A stretch of DNA of 64,000 nucleotides from Monodelphis domestica (GCF_027887165.1 NC_077228.1:214191019-214255018); one strand, 5' to 3'. Positions 1 through 12,028 are shown, numbered from the stretch's first letter. Notes: generated by a model from the letters alone, not told the origin. Program-made: numbers and translations.

Positions 1-815
1 AGGATCAGAAATGGGAGGACCTCTACTCCACCCATACTTAAGACTGCTTTAGGGGAGAAAACTCCTTACTAAACAATGAAAGTACTTGGACTCATGCTTA
101 TTTATAATAAGGCAAGGAGTTCTTTGAGCCAAGCCTGTTTTTAGAATTGATACAATGGGATGCTAGGTACCTATAAAGGTTGGGCAGGTTTTCTCTTGAT
201 GGGATTAGTCAACACAGCAGTGTTTTCTCTGGTTCAGACTTACTGAGGTGATTAGTCGACAGCTGAAATTCAGATGGGCTGTCTTTTAGAAAACATCTAC
301 GGTGATTGGTAGATGGAAAAACTTAGGGGAGGTGACATAGGAAAAAAACCTCTATATAAGAAAAGGAATCTCTGGAGGCTGGGCTCCTTGGAGACAGATC
401 CTTTTGGAGGAGGCCCTTTGAAGATCTCTTAAGAAGAAGTCCCTTGGGAGGCTGACTCTGGCTGGAACTCCCTCTGGAGAGACTGTTCCCCAGACATCCT
501 TTCTTAAGACAAATATTGTGGTGAGTGATAAAAAACTGACTGATTCTCTCTCTCTTAAGACTCAGGTCTAGGCCATGTTGGCTTAAGGCCCTTCATACTT
601 ATTTCCTTTTTCTCTCTTTCTCTCTTTTCTTTAATTCCTCATTGTATTACTAATTAAATTCTCTATAAAACCCAGTTGACTTGGGCATATTCATAATTTG
701 GGAATATATTCCCTGGCGACCACCTTATAGTTGATTTAAAAACCAAGACACTGTAGTGAAACATATTTTCTGTAGTCAAATTTACTCTTCCACCATTTTA
801 ACTCACTACGGTTTA
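1..815 (+). mobile_element. LTR of class I-like endogenous retrovirus (5' end outside window)
   Basis: TATA motif TATATAAG at 353 and a U5-like end (GACTTGGGCATATTC, CCCTGGCGACC). The first 200 bases align with the minus-strand LTR at 17929-18862 (shared TTCTTTGAG...TTTTAGAATTGATACAAT). It is a solo or edge LTR; the internal region is not seen. The right end is uncertain by about 60 bases. Confidence 0.65.
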
Positions 816-869
816 CAATCTCCAACTATTTTAAATATAACAGTTTATGAACATCAACTATTTTAATTA

Positions 870-1015
870 TAACATAACTCACAGTTCTATAGGATTGCCT
901 AGGACCCTGAGAGGTTAAATAATTTGATCACACAGCTAGTATGTATCAGAGACAAGGTTCAATCCAGTAGATCTTCCTGGCTTCAAAGCAAGCTTTCTAT
1001 CCATTATATCATTCA
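870..1015 (-). mobile_element. MIR-type SINE relic
   Basis: Core motifs GAGAGGTTAAATAATTTG and CACACAGCTAGTATG in reverse orientation, with many differences as expected of an old copy. Confidence 0.6.
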
Positions 1016-1049
1016 AGTCAAATTGAAACTTTAAAAAATCTTGAGTAGT

Positions 1050-1201
1050 GGGCAATTAGGTAGCCCATAGATACTGCCTAAATGTGTGACCCTAGGCAAA
1101 TCACTTAATCCCCATCACCTAGCCTTTACTTCTCTTCTGTCTTAGAACAAATACATAGTGTTGATTCTCAGGCAGAAGATAAGAGTTTAGACAAAAAAAA
1201 A
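1050..1201 (+). mobile_element. SINE1-type SINE, internally shortened
   Basis: Head GGCAATTAGGTAGC, then GTGTGACCCTAGGCAAATCAC and an A-rich tail; the middle around the B box is missing. Confidence 0.75.
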
Positions 1202-1304
1202 TCTTGGGAAAACAAATTAAAGGACAGTATATTATTGTGTCATATTATCATGTCAGAAATTACAAAGTGGATACTTTCAGAGAAAAGTTAAATCTCCGAA
1301 TTGA

Positions 1305-1543
1305 TGGGGACATCTGGGTGGCACAGTGGTACTGAGCTTGAAATCAGGAAGACTCGTTTTCCTTAGTTCAAATCTAGCCTCACATACTTATTAGCTATGT
1401 GACTATGGGCAAGTAATTTAATCTTGTTTGCCTCAGTTTCCTCATCTGTAAGATGATCTGGAGAAGGAAATGGCAAACCACTCCAGTATCTCTGCCAAGA
1501 AAACTCCATTGAGTCAGACACAACTGAAATGACTGAACAACAA
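1305..1543 (+). mobile_element. MAR1-type SINE
   Basis: CATCTGGGTGGCACAGTGG head, CTCAGTTTCCTCATCTGTAA body and the RTE-like tail GACTGAACAACAA without poly(A). Confidence 0.88.
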
Positions 1544-1547
1544 CTGA

Positions 1548-2075
1548 ACTGATGCAGAATGCATCAGTGAGCAGAACTAGGAAAACCATTTATACAATGA
1601 CAACATTAGTATAAAGAAAAATGACTGAAATTTAGGACTCTGGCAAGATCTACTTGAACGGATACAGAGTGAAATAAGCAGAACCAGGAGAACATTGTAC
1701 AAGGTAATAGCAAAAAGGTACTTTGTTCAATTGTCAAAGTCTTAGCTACTCTTAGTAATATGATGATCCAGGACAATTCTGAAGGACTAATGACAAAGGA
1801 TGCTATCCACCTCCAGAGAAAAACTATTGGAGTTAGAATGCAGACCAAAGCATACAATTTTTCATTTTAGTTTATTTGGGTTTTTATTTTAGAGTTTTGG
1901 TTTTATATGAGTATTTTCTCACAGTAATGATCAATATGGAAATGTGTTTTGCATGATGCCTGGGAAAGGGGAAGAAAAGGAGGAAGGAAGATAATTTGGA
2001 TTTTATAATTTCAGAAGCATATGTTGAAAGTTATTACATATAATTGGAAAAGTAAAATAATAATAATAAAAGAAT
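1548..2075 (+). mobile_element. L1 3' end, old subfamily
   Basis: GAGCAGAACTAGGAAAACC and GCAGAACCAGGAGAACATTG mark the L1 ORF2 end, followed by a 3' UTR ending TAAAATAATAATAATAAA. Two overlapping pieces may be present. Confidence 0.75.
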
Positions 2076-2082
2076 TTTAGGA

Positions 2083-2365
2083 CTCTGATAAACATCAGTA
2101 TAAACCATGATGCCAGAGGACTGAAGATGAAGTATGCTACTCACCTCCCACCAGTAAGGTTATGGTTTTAATGAGCAGAATAAGATACACATTTGTGGAC
2201 TTGGCCAATGTGGGAATTTGTTTTGCTTGACTCTGCATATCTGTTAAGAGACTTTTTTTTCTTTTTTCAAATTACCTAATGGAAAGGGGATGGAGAAGGA
2301 GAGAAAATACTTACTTTGTAATTGGAAAAGATAGTAAAATTAAATTGAAAAAACCCTGAGAGAAA
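2083..2365 (+). mobile_element. L1 3' UTR fragment
   Basis: A second L1 tail (TTGTTTTGCTTGACTCTGCATA, then an A-rich end) directly follows the first in the same orientation. Confidence 0.65.
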
Positions 2366-2756
2366 AAAAATCAAAAGAATGGGAGCTGTAAAGTCAAATA
2401 ATGAGGGGTATAATGCAAGGAAGTCAGGGAATAGAAGGGTTTGGAAGATCAAGGAATCCATAGAACTACTCACAAAATTAATAGATACATTTAAAGGCAT
2501 ACAACTCTGAAGTTTAATGAGTTCTGTGTGGGTCATCAGAGTATCCAGAGAAAGATGTGGATTATGGAAAATTACACAAGCAAATAGCAAAAACTTGTCA
2601 TTGCTTTTAACCTTGGGTCCATGCACTCAATTGGTCATCTTGGATGAAAAAAAAATCACGTCTTTATTTTTACTATCCTCTAATTGAAATTTAGCATTTC
2701 TTTCCATTATGAATCTAAATAACAAAATATTTTCTGGGAAGATAATCCATAAATTT
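2366..2756. other. Unassigned sequence
   Basis: No gene or clear repeat seen. Open frames here are short and lack recognisable motifs. Confidence 0.4.
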
Positions 2757-2954
2757 TTTAAAAATCCTTACCTTCGGTCTTAGATTTAATATTATGTATT
2801 GGTTTGAAGGCAGAAGAGTGGTAAGGAATAGGCAATGGGGGTTAAGTGACTTGCTCAGGGTCACCAGCTAGGAAGTGTCTGACATCAAATTTGAACCCAG
2901 GACTTCCTGTCTCTAGGTCTGGCTTTCAATCTAGTTAGTCACCTAACAGCTCCT
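2757..2954 (-). mobile_element. SINE1-type SINE
   Basis: Reverse complement with A-rich tail first, GGCAGAAGAGTGGTAAGG, B-box region TTTGAACCCAGGACTTCC and head at the right. Confidence 0.9.
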
Positions 2955-3299
2955 GGTCCATAACTTCCATTGACTTCCAAAGGAGTCCATGCAACAAAAA
3001 AGTTTAAGAACCCCTAGCCTAGAGGTAGGGGAATTTCCCGGATTCCTTCAGGGTAGCAATATCTAAATTATTTAGAGGCCTTCGCATTAATACTAAGCTC
3101 CTAATAGGTCTAGAATTAAGTAGCCCTAGTATCCTGATCCTACACAGATTCTATAAGGAGGTACAGAGAAGGGAGGAAAGGCAGTTCTTACCTTCACAGA
3201 ACTTAGTCTAATGGGAGAAACATAATATATATTTGGAAGTGGAAAACATCTATGAAACAACATGTATTCACATTCTATAGTGTCTAGAATGTGTTTAGT
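2955..3299. other. Unassigned sequence
   Basis: No gene or repeat could be recognised. Confidence 0.4.
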
Positions 3300-3583
3300 T
3301 CTGGGTGAACTATTTGAGGAGGACACTGTCAAGCAGGAGAGTGTCCAGAAAATAGTGACCTAGATGGAGAAAGTACTTGAGACAGCACCACAAGAAAATC
3401 ACTTGAAGAAAATGAGGATATTTAGCCCAGAGAAGACTGAGGAGAGATTTTATAACTGTCTTCAAATATCTGAAAGGTGTGATGCAGAGTGAGGAAAAGG
3501 CTCCCTCTATGTTTCTCCTAAGGACCAGAAGGGATAAGTTCCAGGGCATTAGATTTTAGCTTAATTAATATAAAGGAGAATTT
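3300..3583 (+). mobile_element. CR1/L3-like LINE relic
   Basis: GAGGATATTTAGCCCAGAG, GACTGAGGAGAGATTTTA and CTGTCTTCAAATATCTGAAA match the remembered 3' coding end of CR1-type LINEs (LGLFSLEKRRLRGDL-like). It is highly decayed. A MAR1 SINE sits at its right end. Confidence 0.5.
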
Positions 3584-3821
3584 TGGGACAACTGGGTGGT
3601 AAAGTGGATAGAGTACTGGGCCTAGGGTCAGGAAAACTCATCATCCTAAACTCAAATCCAAACCCAGACACTCACTAATCATATAACCCTGGGCAAGTCA
3701 CTTAACCTTATTTGCCTCAGTTTCCTCATCTGTAAAATGAGCTGGAAAATGAAAGACAAGTATCTTTGCCAAGAAAACCTCAAATGAGATCCCAAAGAGT
3801 CGAATGTGTCTGGACAACAAC
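3584..3821 (+). mobile_element. MAR1-type SINE with 12-bp target duplications
   Basis: Flanked by AAAGGAGAATTT at 3572-3583 and 3822-3833, an exact duplication. The body ends GGACAACAAC. Confidence 0.92.
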
Positions 3822-3949
3822 AAAGGAGAATTTAAAAACATTTAGAGCTGTCTTTCAAAGGAAATGGCTGCCTCAGTGGGGAGTGAGTTTCCTGTTATTG
3901 GGATGTGTCCAAGAGAAAAATGAGTGTTAAAAATAATCAATAGACCACA

Positions 3950-4310
3950 GGTTAAGAAACCCTGTTTTAAACGCTTTCATCAACAATGTAAAAAAAAGAT
4001 GGACCATGACCAAAAATACTATCCTCAGCCAAAAAAAAACCTGTTGGAGTCTAATTGCAAATCAAAGCATGCTGTCTATCTTTCACTTTATTTCCTTCAT
4101 GAGTTTTTTGTCTTATATATGTCTTCTGTCATAGAGGGAAGAATATGGAAATCTGTATTGCATGAAACCACTAATATAACCTTTATTAGACTATTTACTG
4201 CAGGGGGGAAGGGAGAAGGGCAATAATATGAATTCTAAAATATCAGAAAACAATTGTCAAAAATTGTTTCTACATGTAATTGAAGGGAATAAAAAAAGTT
4301 TAAAACATAA
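3950..4310 (+). mobile_element. L1 3' end, old
   Basis: GTTGGAGTCTAATTGCAAATC and an ATATGGAAATCTGTATTGCATG-like 3' UTR, ending in ACATGTAATTGAAGGG and A-rich sequence. Confidence 0.65.
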
Positions 4311-4454
4311 CAAAAAAAAGAGATCAATGAATTGAATATGCAATGAAGAAAACTCTGAAATCAACCAATCAGAAAAAAACAAACTTCCAACAATCAAAGA
4401 AGAGACAAGCAAAACTATTGAGATAGGAAATTAACTAAGAAATGTTGTTTAAAA

Positions 4455-4960
4455 AAAAAAGTCACAGGAAAACCTGGAAAGACTTACATGAACTGATGCA
4501 AAGTGAAGTAAGCAGCACCAGGAGAACATTGTACACAGTAATAGCAATATTGTATGATGATCAACTGTGAATGACTTATCTATTCTCAGGATGGCAAAGA
4601 TCCAAGATAGTTCCAAAGGACTTATGATGAAAAATACTATCCTCTTCCAGAGAGAGAACTGATAGAGTGTGAGGTATAAAGTGAACCATTTTATTTTTTA
4701 GTGGGTTTTTTTGGTCTGTTTTCTTTCACAACATGACTAACCTCCACATAAGGGAGGAGGAGGGGAAGGAATAGAGGAGCATTTAGAACTTAAAATTTTT
4801 TGTTTTGTATGATAATACTTGTATAACAAAGATTGAATCCCCTCCTAGAAGCAGGAGAGGGAAGGGAAGGGAGGGTAGGAGATAAGTTGGATTATATAAC
4901 TTAGGAAAACTTGTGTAGAAAATTATTACATGTAATTAGAAAAAAATAAAATTAAAAATT
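4455..4960 (+). mobile_element. L1 3' end, old
   Basis: ACTGATGCAAAGTGAAGTAAG and GCACCAGGAGAACATTGTAC (ORF2 end), then the 3' UTR and ACATGTAATTAGAAAAAA tail. Confidence 0.8.
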
Positions 4961-5049
4961 GAACTAAAAATATTTAAATGAATGCTAAAAATTATTTATA
5001 CATGTAATTGGAAAAAAATTAAACAAAAGCACATCACAGCTAATTTTCT

Positions 5050-5370
5050 GGGGGGTTTTAAGAGAGAGGAAAACAGAATTACTAAAATCAAAAACAAAAA
5101 AAGGGAAACTCACAATAGATGAAGAGGAAATAAAGGAAATTATTAGATATTCTCATGCTTCATTCTATGCCAAAAAGTTGAAAGGAAATGGATGAATATT
5201 TATAAAAATACAAGATATCCAGATCAGCAGAACAAAGAACTGAGAACTTGAACAACCCAATCTCAGCAAGAAAAGTTGAGCAAGCAATAAAGTGAATTCC
5301 AAAAGAAAAAAGCTCAGGCCCAGATGGACTCACAAGTAAACTCTTAGCAAGTATTCAAAGAACAATAAAC
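5050..5370 (+). mobile_element. L1 ORF2 internal fragment
   Basis: CTCAGGCCCAGATGGACTCAC encodes the GPDG motif of the L1 endonuclease-RT linker. Broken copy. Confidence 0.65.
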
Positions 5371-5460
5371 TGGGGGTGGAGCCAACATGGCAGCTTAGTA
5401 GAAGCAAAAGCTGGAACTGCTCTGAGAATCCTCTCAAACAACAATAAACGCTATAGTAAA
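5371..5460 (+). mobile_element. Probable L1 5' UTR fragment
   Basis: GGGGTGGAGCCAACATGGCAG resembles the start of marsupial L1 elements. The following 240 bases are unassigned. Confidence 0.4.
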
Positions 5461-5701
5461 TAAATTGCTTGCAAAAGTGAGGCAGAAATCATCAGACCAA
5501 GTTCAATATGTATAGTCCTAATCAAACCAGTGACAATGAAGCAGAGAAGTAAAACTACAGACCAAGAATGAATATAAATACAAAAAATGTTTAAAACAAT
5601 GTATCTAAAAATAGGACAGGGTTGGTTGTATACAAGGAAAACAGAATTAGGATAATTATAAGCATAATCAACCATATTAATAACAAGTATTCAGATGGAT
5701 T

Positions 5702-5947
5702 CCCATAGCTAGCTAAGTGGAATAGTGGACAGATTGCTGGGCAGGGAGTCAGGAAGACTCATCTGTCTGAGTTTAAATCTGTCCTCAGACACTTCCTAGA
5801 TGGGTGACACTGTCACTTAACCCAGGTTGCCTAAGTTTCCCCATCCATAAAATGAGCTGGAGAAAGAAATAGTAAACCATTCTAGTATCTTTGCAAGAAA
5901 ACTCCAAATGGGGTCATAAAGGGTCAGATATGATTAAAAATAACAAA
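5702..5947 (+). mobile_element. MAR1-type SINE, diverged
   Basis: GGAGTCAGGAAGACTCATC, AAAATGAGCTGGAGAAAG and a degenerate RTE-type end. Confidence 0.85.
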
Positions 5948-6674
5948 AACAAACTCATAGAGATGTTTTCATTATCCATCCCTGCCCATCCTGTGGGACT
6001 CTTGTAAGTTCAGAACAGGGGTTCACTTGAATTTCTGGGGTAAGTGAATCTGATGGACTTTTATGATTGTTCCACCTGAGGGTCAGTTGAAAAAAATAGG
6101 GAAGACTTCCTTGATTTCTCCAGACATTGTGCTGATGCCAGGAGAGTATTTGAGTTCCCTACTTCTCCTCTCTCATTCTGATTGGTGTACCTTTACCCAA
6201 AGTGAAGTGGAAGCTAAGTAAAATTTAAAATGCAGCCATTGTCACCACTGTAGACTTCGTCAATGTTTCTCGTATTTGTTATTATAGTATAGTGGTACTA
6301 CAGAGATGCTTCTGAAGAGTTATTCTCATAAAGACATAGCAAATAGCTGTTCTCATTTGATAACCCAGTCGTATGCTATTCAGAATTCAATAGATTTTCT
6401 ACATTATAGATCAGTCCATAGAGTACCACTAAAATCACAGTAATAAGTATAATCTAGTGGTCACATAGTGCTTTTGTGCAAAGTATTTCTAAAGTTTCAC
6501 ATTCAATATGGCCAAATGAAACTCTTAATAATGTTAAAAACCTAGAGTAAAACTCTCTCTCAAGTCAACTCTTGTATATAGGGGCCATTTGAATTGAAAT
6601 AGCTTTTCAAAACTGTCCACATCACATGAATATATGGGTATGTGACTTGGGGTTTAGGCTTTAAAAGATTGCTC
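5948..6674. other. Unassigned sequence
   Basis: Single-copy-looking AT-rich sequence; no gene, RNA or known repeat seen. Confidence 0.4.
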
Positions 6675-6846
6675 TATAGCAAAAATGAATAACATGGAAA
6701 TAGGTATCAAGCGATAACATTTGTACAACCCAGTGGAATTGCTTTTCGACTCTAGGAGGGGGAAGGGAAAGAAAATGAATCATGGAAACTTGGAAAAATA
6801 TTTTTAAATTAAATTTTTTTTAAAAAGTAGAAAAAGAAAAAAAAAA
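6675..6846 (+). mobile_element. L1 3' end
   Basis: AGCAAAAATGAATAACATGG, AACCCAGTGGAATTGCTTTT and GAAAATGAATCATGG, then an A-rich tail; same subfamily as the tail at 52,880-53,015. Confidence 0.85.
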
Positions 6847-7425
6847 CTGGCCACAACTGAGTATAGCCTCATTGGCATAATAGTAATAAATAAGAAAAGC
6901 AGGAAGAGATCCTTAGGAGGCTGAAATATTGACACTTTAACAGGGAGGACAATAGATTAATAGTCTGTATAGAACAACTCATCACCAAATTAATTATTAG
7001 TGTGTTGTATAAGCAATTTTTATAATTCGAGATAGGTATATTCCAAAGATGTCATAGGTTTCAATTATTAAAGTACATCTTTACTTTGCAATTGAACAAT
7101 TATTTTACAATTATACTCATTTCCAAATTTTACCTAAAATCTTCTTTGCAACAGAAATTAAATATAGTCACAAAAATATTCTCCAGCATTTCATGTAATG
7201 TAATTAAGATTTTTTTTAATATTAAAACAATATTTATTAAGGAAAATTTGTATTTCAATACTGAGCCTGGTGACATTCTTTAGATGAATATTTTGTATTA
7301 ATGACAGATTTCATCTTTGCAGAAACAGAGACAAACATATAAGGTTCTCTTAATGTATACAGTAAGCAGTTAGGGGAAAAAACACAATGACAAACTCATC
7401 ATCTGATATGGACCATATTCTAGGG
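6847..7425. other. Unassigned AT-rich sequence
   Basis: No gene or repeat recognised. Confidence 0.4.
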
Positions 7426-7632
7426 CAGTAATGATGAACTTTTTAGAGACCAAGTGTCCAAACTGCATCCTTATGCCACATGTGAGCTGCCCCCTTACCA
7501 GGAGAGGGAGGAAGGGCTCCCATTGGGCAGCTGGGCAGAGGGGCAGGTGAAATGAAAATTGTCCTCAGGTGCTGTGGAAAGGGGGAAGGGAGCTACCTCT
7601 CTGGCACATGTGCCATAGGTTCACCTACAAAG
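7426..7632. mobile_element. hAT-type MITE with 8-bp target duplications
   Basis: Flanked by TTCTAGGG at 7418-7425 and 7633-7640. Starts CAGTAATGATGAACTTTT and ends CACATGTGCCATAGGTTCACC..., degenerate inverted ends of a family of the (consensus CAGTGATGGCGAACC) type. Non-coding. Confidence 0.85.
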
Positions 7633-7694
7633 TTCTAGGGCATATGATTTTTTTGGTCTAACCTCTATACATAGAATATATTTAAAGTTGCAAT

Positions 7695-7915
7695 AGTAAC
7701 AGTAATAATGTGCCAGATACTTTATAATTATTTCATTTGATTCTCATAACCCTGGGGGGGGGAGATAAATGCTATTATGATCACCATTTTACAGAAACAG
7801 GCAAATAGCTTAAATGACTTGTCCAGGGTCAAACTACCAGTAAGTGTCAGCAGCTGGATTTGAACTAAGATCTTCTTAACTCCAGGCCAGGCACAATTAT
7901 AGTAGCCCCTCTGGT
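7695..7915 (-). mobile_element. MIR-type SINE
   Basis: CACCATTTTACAGAAACAGG, CTTGTCCAGGGTCAAACTAC and GGATTTGAACTAAGATCTTC in reverse orientation. Confidence 0.8.
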
Positions 7916-9109
7916 TTTATTCCTTCAATTTGTACTGACACTGTCAAGTTAGATACTATTTTTAGGATTCTGGGAAGAATCTTGTAGATGGTCATCCTCC
8001 TAACACTAATCACACTAGCAGACAAACCCCCATTAGTGTGTTTCCCCATAATAATCAGCCAGTAGACTCAGTTCTTTATCAAAGACCTGTACTCAAATAA
8101 CATTGCAAGAATAACAGTTACAAAGCATTTTCCCCTAGGCAGTGGTATCAAAATCCGTACTGAGTCTCTAGTGAGTGGTCATGAATTTAAATATAATACC
8201 TTATTAGCCCAAATATAATATAGTGCAATCCCAAATATTTTGAAGGGTAACTCAGACAGGGGAAACAACCATTTTATTTTCTCCTTTTAAATCACAACTT
8301 CTCTTAACTCATGAATAATGCAGGCACTTTATATTTGAAGTTTTTTCAAGGTCCTAAAAACAAGTTAAAGAAGTTTTAATGCTAACATTTTTTATTAAAT
8401 ATGTATTTCTTTTATAGGTACTTGGAGAAACTACCTTCCAATAATCAAGTTCTCCTTCCTCTTCTATTCCTCATCTCCCAAAGTGGAAACATCATTCCAG
8501 TCATTGCTGTCACCCTCTTTCCCCCACAAAACATCATCTTCATTACCATCCATAGGTAGCCTTGTGAGACAGTCTCACAAGCCAAAGGTCAGAGTTTCTA
8601 CCTCCAAACTAAATAAACTGTGGATCACCAAATTCCTCCAGGCTACAAGCACAGGGACCTCTAGATTCCATGTTGACAGAACACACATGTCCAAAGCAAG
8701 TCACAATCCTAGAACTGCAAAGCCTTAAAAGAAGTTAAAGAAGTCCTTTCTTTCTCCAGAGAGTCCTTACAAAGTTTGATACAGGGTGTGGTGTTGGTTT
8801 TTTCCTACCCCCTGAACTCTTTGGACTGGATTCCACCAAAGCTTCAGGAAATCCTATCACCAATGAATTAGTCTTCCAGTAAGTTGCATCCCCTTTGGTA
8901 CTCAAACCTCTTTAGTTCCCTGTCCCTCTGATTGGAGGTAGGGAAGGCAGAGCAAAGAACTTCTCTCAAAGCCTCTATTTAAAAGAGGGCTTCCAGGCTA
9001 GCTATATTCTAATTTCTCAACAGCTATACTCCTTTGTTAATAGACTCTACCAGTACTCTTTGACGGGTACCTTTTCCTCTACCCTCCCCTTCACATTCCG
9101 GCTTCCTTT
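7916..9109. other. Unassigned 1.2-kb block
   Basis: No gene recognised. A short open frame at 8483-8728 lacks known motifs. The stretch 8,700-9,060 has an LTR-like feel (TATTTAAAAGAGGGCTTCC near 8,977) but no ends or relatives were found. Confidence 0.35.
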
Positions 9110-9232
9110 TATGTGGTCTTCCCCCACTAGTCTGTAAGTTTCTTGAGGTCTTTTTCATGTTTGTATCCCTAACATTTAGCAGAGTGCCTGGCACTTAGTA
9201 GGTACTTAATAAATGTTTATTAACTGTCAATC
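9110..9232 (+). mobile_element. L2 3' end
   Basis: CTGTAAGTTTCTTGAGGTC and GTGCCTGGCACTTAGTAGG, then AATAAATGTTTATTAACTG, the classic L2 terminus. Confidence 0.8.
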
Positions 9233-9258
9233 TGAAAAAGAAAAGTACCAGAGCAGTT

Positions 9259-9463
9259 TATTTTTATTAAATCTCTACCTTCTGCTTTAGAATCAATACT
9301 GTATAATGGTTCCAAGACAGAAAAGCAGTAATGCCTAGGCAATGGGAGTTAAGTAACTTGCCAGTCACAGAGCTATAAAGTATTTGAGACCAGATTTGAA
9401 TTTAGGACCTCAGCTCTCAAGGCTTGGCTCTCAATCCACCGAGTCATCTAGCTTGCACGACCC
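9259..9463 (-). mobile_element. SINE1-type SINE
   Basis: CTACCTTCTGCTTTAGAATC tail side to CCACCGAGTCATCTAGCTTG head side. Confidence 0.88.
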
Positions 9464-9919
9464 AAGATAGTTATAATAAAAGGGTTTTCATTTCAGATTG
9501 CAATCTGGGTTCCCTCTTGGCACTATGCAACATAGTACTTAGGGTCTCCATCAGATACAGAGAGAGGGGTGAATAGATAATCTTTTGAAAGGTACAATAG
9601 CCAATATAGTGAGTTCATAGGAGCCAGGGCAGCATTGGTGAAGTTTTTTGAGTTTGAGTGCCTAGAGGGGCAAAGCCAAGCACTCTGTGAGCACCTACCT
9701 CCTGCCCCCATTTACCAGATCTGGTAGAAGGAAGTGCTTGCTTAGGGCAGCTGGACAGAGGCAAGGAATGGAAGAAAGGGGAAGGGATGGAAAGGGGAAG
9801 GGATGGAGCCAGGCCAATTTCATCTATGCTGTGCTAAGGCAAGATGGTACTTGCCAGAGGCAAATATTTGGTATTTGGTATTTGGAAGTGGCCAGATGTT
9901 CTTTAGATTTGAATATCCT
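9464..9919. other. Unassigned sequence
   Basis: No gene seen. Two overlapping GGGGAAGGGATGGAAAG units make a tiny direct repeat near 9,780. Confidence 0.4.
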
Positions 9920-10118
9920 AGGGCAGAGAGCTATGTGGCTGAGTAGGTGGAGAACCAGACCTGGAGATGAGAGGTCCTGGGTTCAAATGTGACCTCACAC
10001 TTCTTAGTGGTATGATCCTGGGCAAGTCACTTAACCTCCATTGCCTATCCTTACCACTCTTCTGCCTTGGTACCTGTATCAATTCTAAGACATAATGTAA
10101 GGGTTTAAAAAAAAAAAA
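9920..10118 (+). mobile_element. SINE1-type SINE
   Basis: GAGAGGTCCTGGGTTCAAAT (B box), GGGCAAGTCACTTAACCTCC and a pure A tail. Confidence 0.92.
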
Positions 10119-10444
10119 GGTTTGAAAGTTTTCTTTTAAATTCAGTCCTCAGTTCTGGAAAAGAGGCAAGACCTAGTCTATTCAGTCATTATCTGTAGCT
10201 GACAACTCTTTGTTTTAAACACTCGGGGAAAGTGTCAGCCTGGACATTTTCTGCAAATAATAGTTCTCATAAGTGGACAAGTCATTATCTTTCAGTTGCA
10301 ATGACTGCTCAATGGGCATGGTGCCCAATGGCTAGATAGGTAGTTCAGCTGGTCAGTATGGAATTGACTGGACCAATCTAGTGCCTGGATTTACTGAGTT
10401 CTCTTAAAATTTTTTTTCATTTAAAAATTTTTAATTAAAAAAAT

Positions 10445-10615
10445 TTTCATCTTCTATCTTAGAATCAATACTGTGTCTTGGTTCCAAGGCAAAAGAATGG
10501 TAAGTGCTAGGCAATGGGGGTCAAGAGACTTGCCCAGGATCACACAGCTGGGAAGTGTTTCAGGTCAAATTTGAACCCAGGACCTCCTGTCTCTGGACCT
10601 GTCTCTTAATTAAAC
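10445..10615 (-). mobile_element. SINE1-type SINE, 5'-truncated
   Basis: CATCTTCTATCTTAGAATC to TTTGAACCCAGGACCTCC; the head is missing. Confidence 0.9.
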
Positions 10616-11249
10616 TCTTTTTAATGGGGAGTTACAGTCCGTTCCCACATTCAACCACTTGTTCAGTTGGGAGGTACTTCTGTTGGAGTGTTACAGCACT
10701 TTTTGGTGGGATTATTCCTGGGCTTTTTCAGCCTTGATTTTTATAGATCCTAAGGGAGGTTTGTCTTCCCTAGGCCTGAGACACCCCCCATTCAGCCACT
10801 TATGCTTCCCTGGGTAAGGTCTGGAAGAATGCTGGGTACAAAGATAACATGTAGGTGGTGCCCTAAAGACAAGTGTATTTTCTCCCTAGACTCTTCAGAT
10901 GCAACTGAGCTATTCAAGTCCAGACCCTTTCTTAGAAGTTAACCTTTTCTTTACATCTGAAAAAGCTTCTTTACATTTCAGTATCTTGTTTTCACCCCTT
11001 TGGACCTTAAACTAGGCTAAATTTCAATTGGGCAGGTTATCACACTATTCAAAAATGAGGTAGCTGATAAATAGAATTAAATCTAGACCCTAGAAAATAA
11101 AGATTATCTTCCTTATTTGAAAAGATAATTTGGATGATAAATGTAATACCCTGAGGCTATAGGATAATTGTGCTCCTTAGCACTTTTTGAAATATAAATC
11201 TTACAAACTGAAGAGAATGAAAATTTAATATAAAAAGTTTTAAATATTT
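10616..11249. other. Unassigned sequence
   Basis: No gene or repeat recognised. Confidence 0.4.
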
Positions 11250-11376
11250 TTTTGGGGGGACAAAGTTAAGTGACTTTCCCACAGTCACAGAGCTAGGAAG
11301 TGTTTGAGCACATTTGAAACTAGGACCTCCCATTTCCAGGCCTGGTATGCTATCCACTGGCAACCTAGTTCTCCCA
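11250..11376 (-). mobile_element. SINE1-type SINE fragment
   Basis: AAGTTAAGTGACTTTCCCAC, AGAGCTAGGAAGTGTTTGAG, and ATCCACTGGCAACCTAGTT near the head. Confidence 0.8.
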
Positions 11377-11689
11377 TATAAAATTACAATATTAAGTTTT
11401 TTCCCCTCAAATTGCATACGCAATTTATATTCTTACAGAAAAATTTTAAGATCAAACATGGAGGTCAATTGGAAAGAGTTACCTTTAATAGCAACTAGTT
11501 TCATCAATAAATTATCCAGAACTTATATCTCCTAAAGCAATAAACAGTTAACAGAAAAATAGTACAACTTCCCAGGGCTCAGTTCACCATGTGATTAACA
11601 AATATTCTAATGGTTAACTCTGCTTGGCAAGATGAGATTCCAATAGTTCACAAACCAGGCTTTTTAGACCCTCTCCACTATCTGTAGTC
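11377..11689. other. Unassigned sequence
   Basis: No gene or repeat recognised. Confidence 0.4.
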
Positions 11690-11872
11690 AGGAAGACTTC
11701 TTCCTGAGTTCAAATCCAGCTTCAGACTTGTATTAGCTATGTGGTCCATGGCAAGTCAGTTAATCCTGATTGCCTCAATTTCCTCATTTGGAAAATGAAT
11801 TGGAGAAGGAAATGACAAACCATTCCAGTATCTTTGCCAAGAGGAGTCAGATATGACTGAAAGAACAACTGG
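11690..11872 (+). mobile_element. MAR1-type SINE, partial
   Basis: GTAGTCAGGAAGACTTCTTC, GCCTCAATTTCCTCATTTG and a shortened end with AGATATGACTGAAAG. Confidence 0.85.
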
Positions 11873-11927
11873 ACGTTGAACAAGTAACTATGTAACATAC
11901 CTTGAAAAGGGATATTTCTCCAGACAC

Positions 11928-12028
11928 TTCCCAGCTGTGTGACCCTGGGCAAGTCACTTGACCCCCATTGCCTGGCCCTTACCACTCTTCTGCCTTGGAG
12001 CCAATACACAGTATTGTTAAAAAAAGAG
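11928..12028 (+). mobile_element. SINE1-type SINE, 3' half
   Basis: CCAGACACTTCCCAGCTGTG to GCCAATACACAGTATTG and an A-rich tail. Confidence 0.88.

Noticed and set aside
8483-8728. 81-codon serine-rich open frame
   Set aside because: Low-complexity composition and no domain; not supported as a gene.
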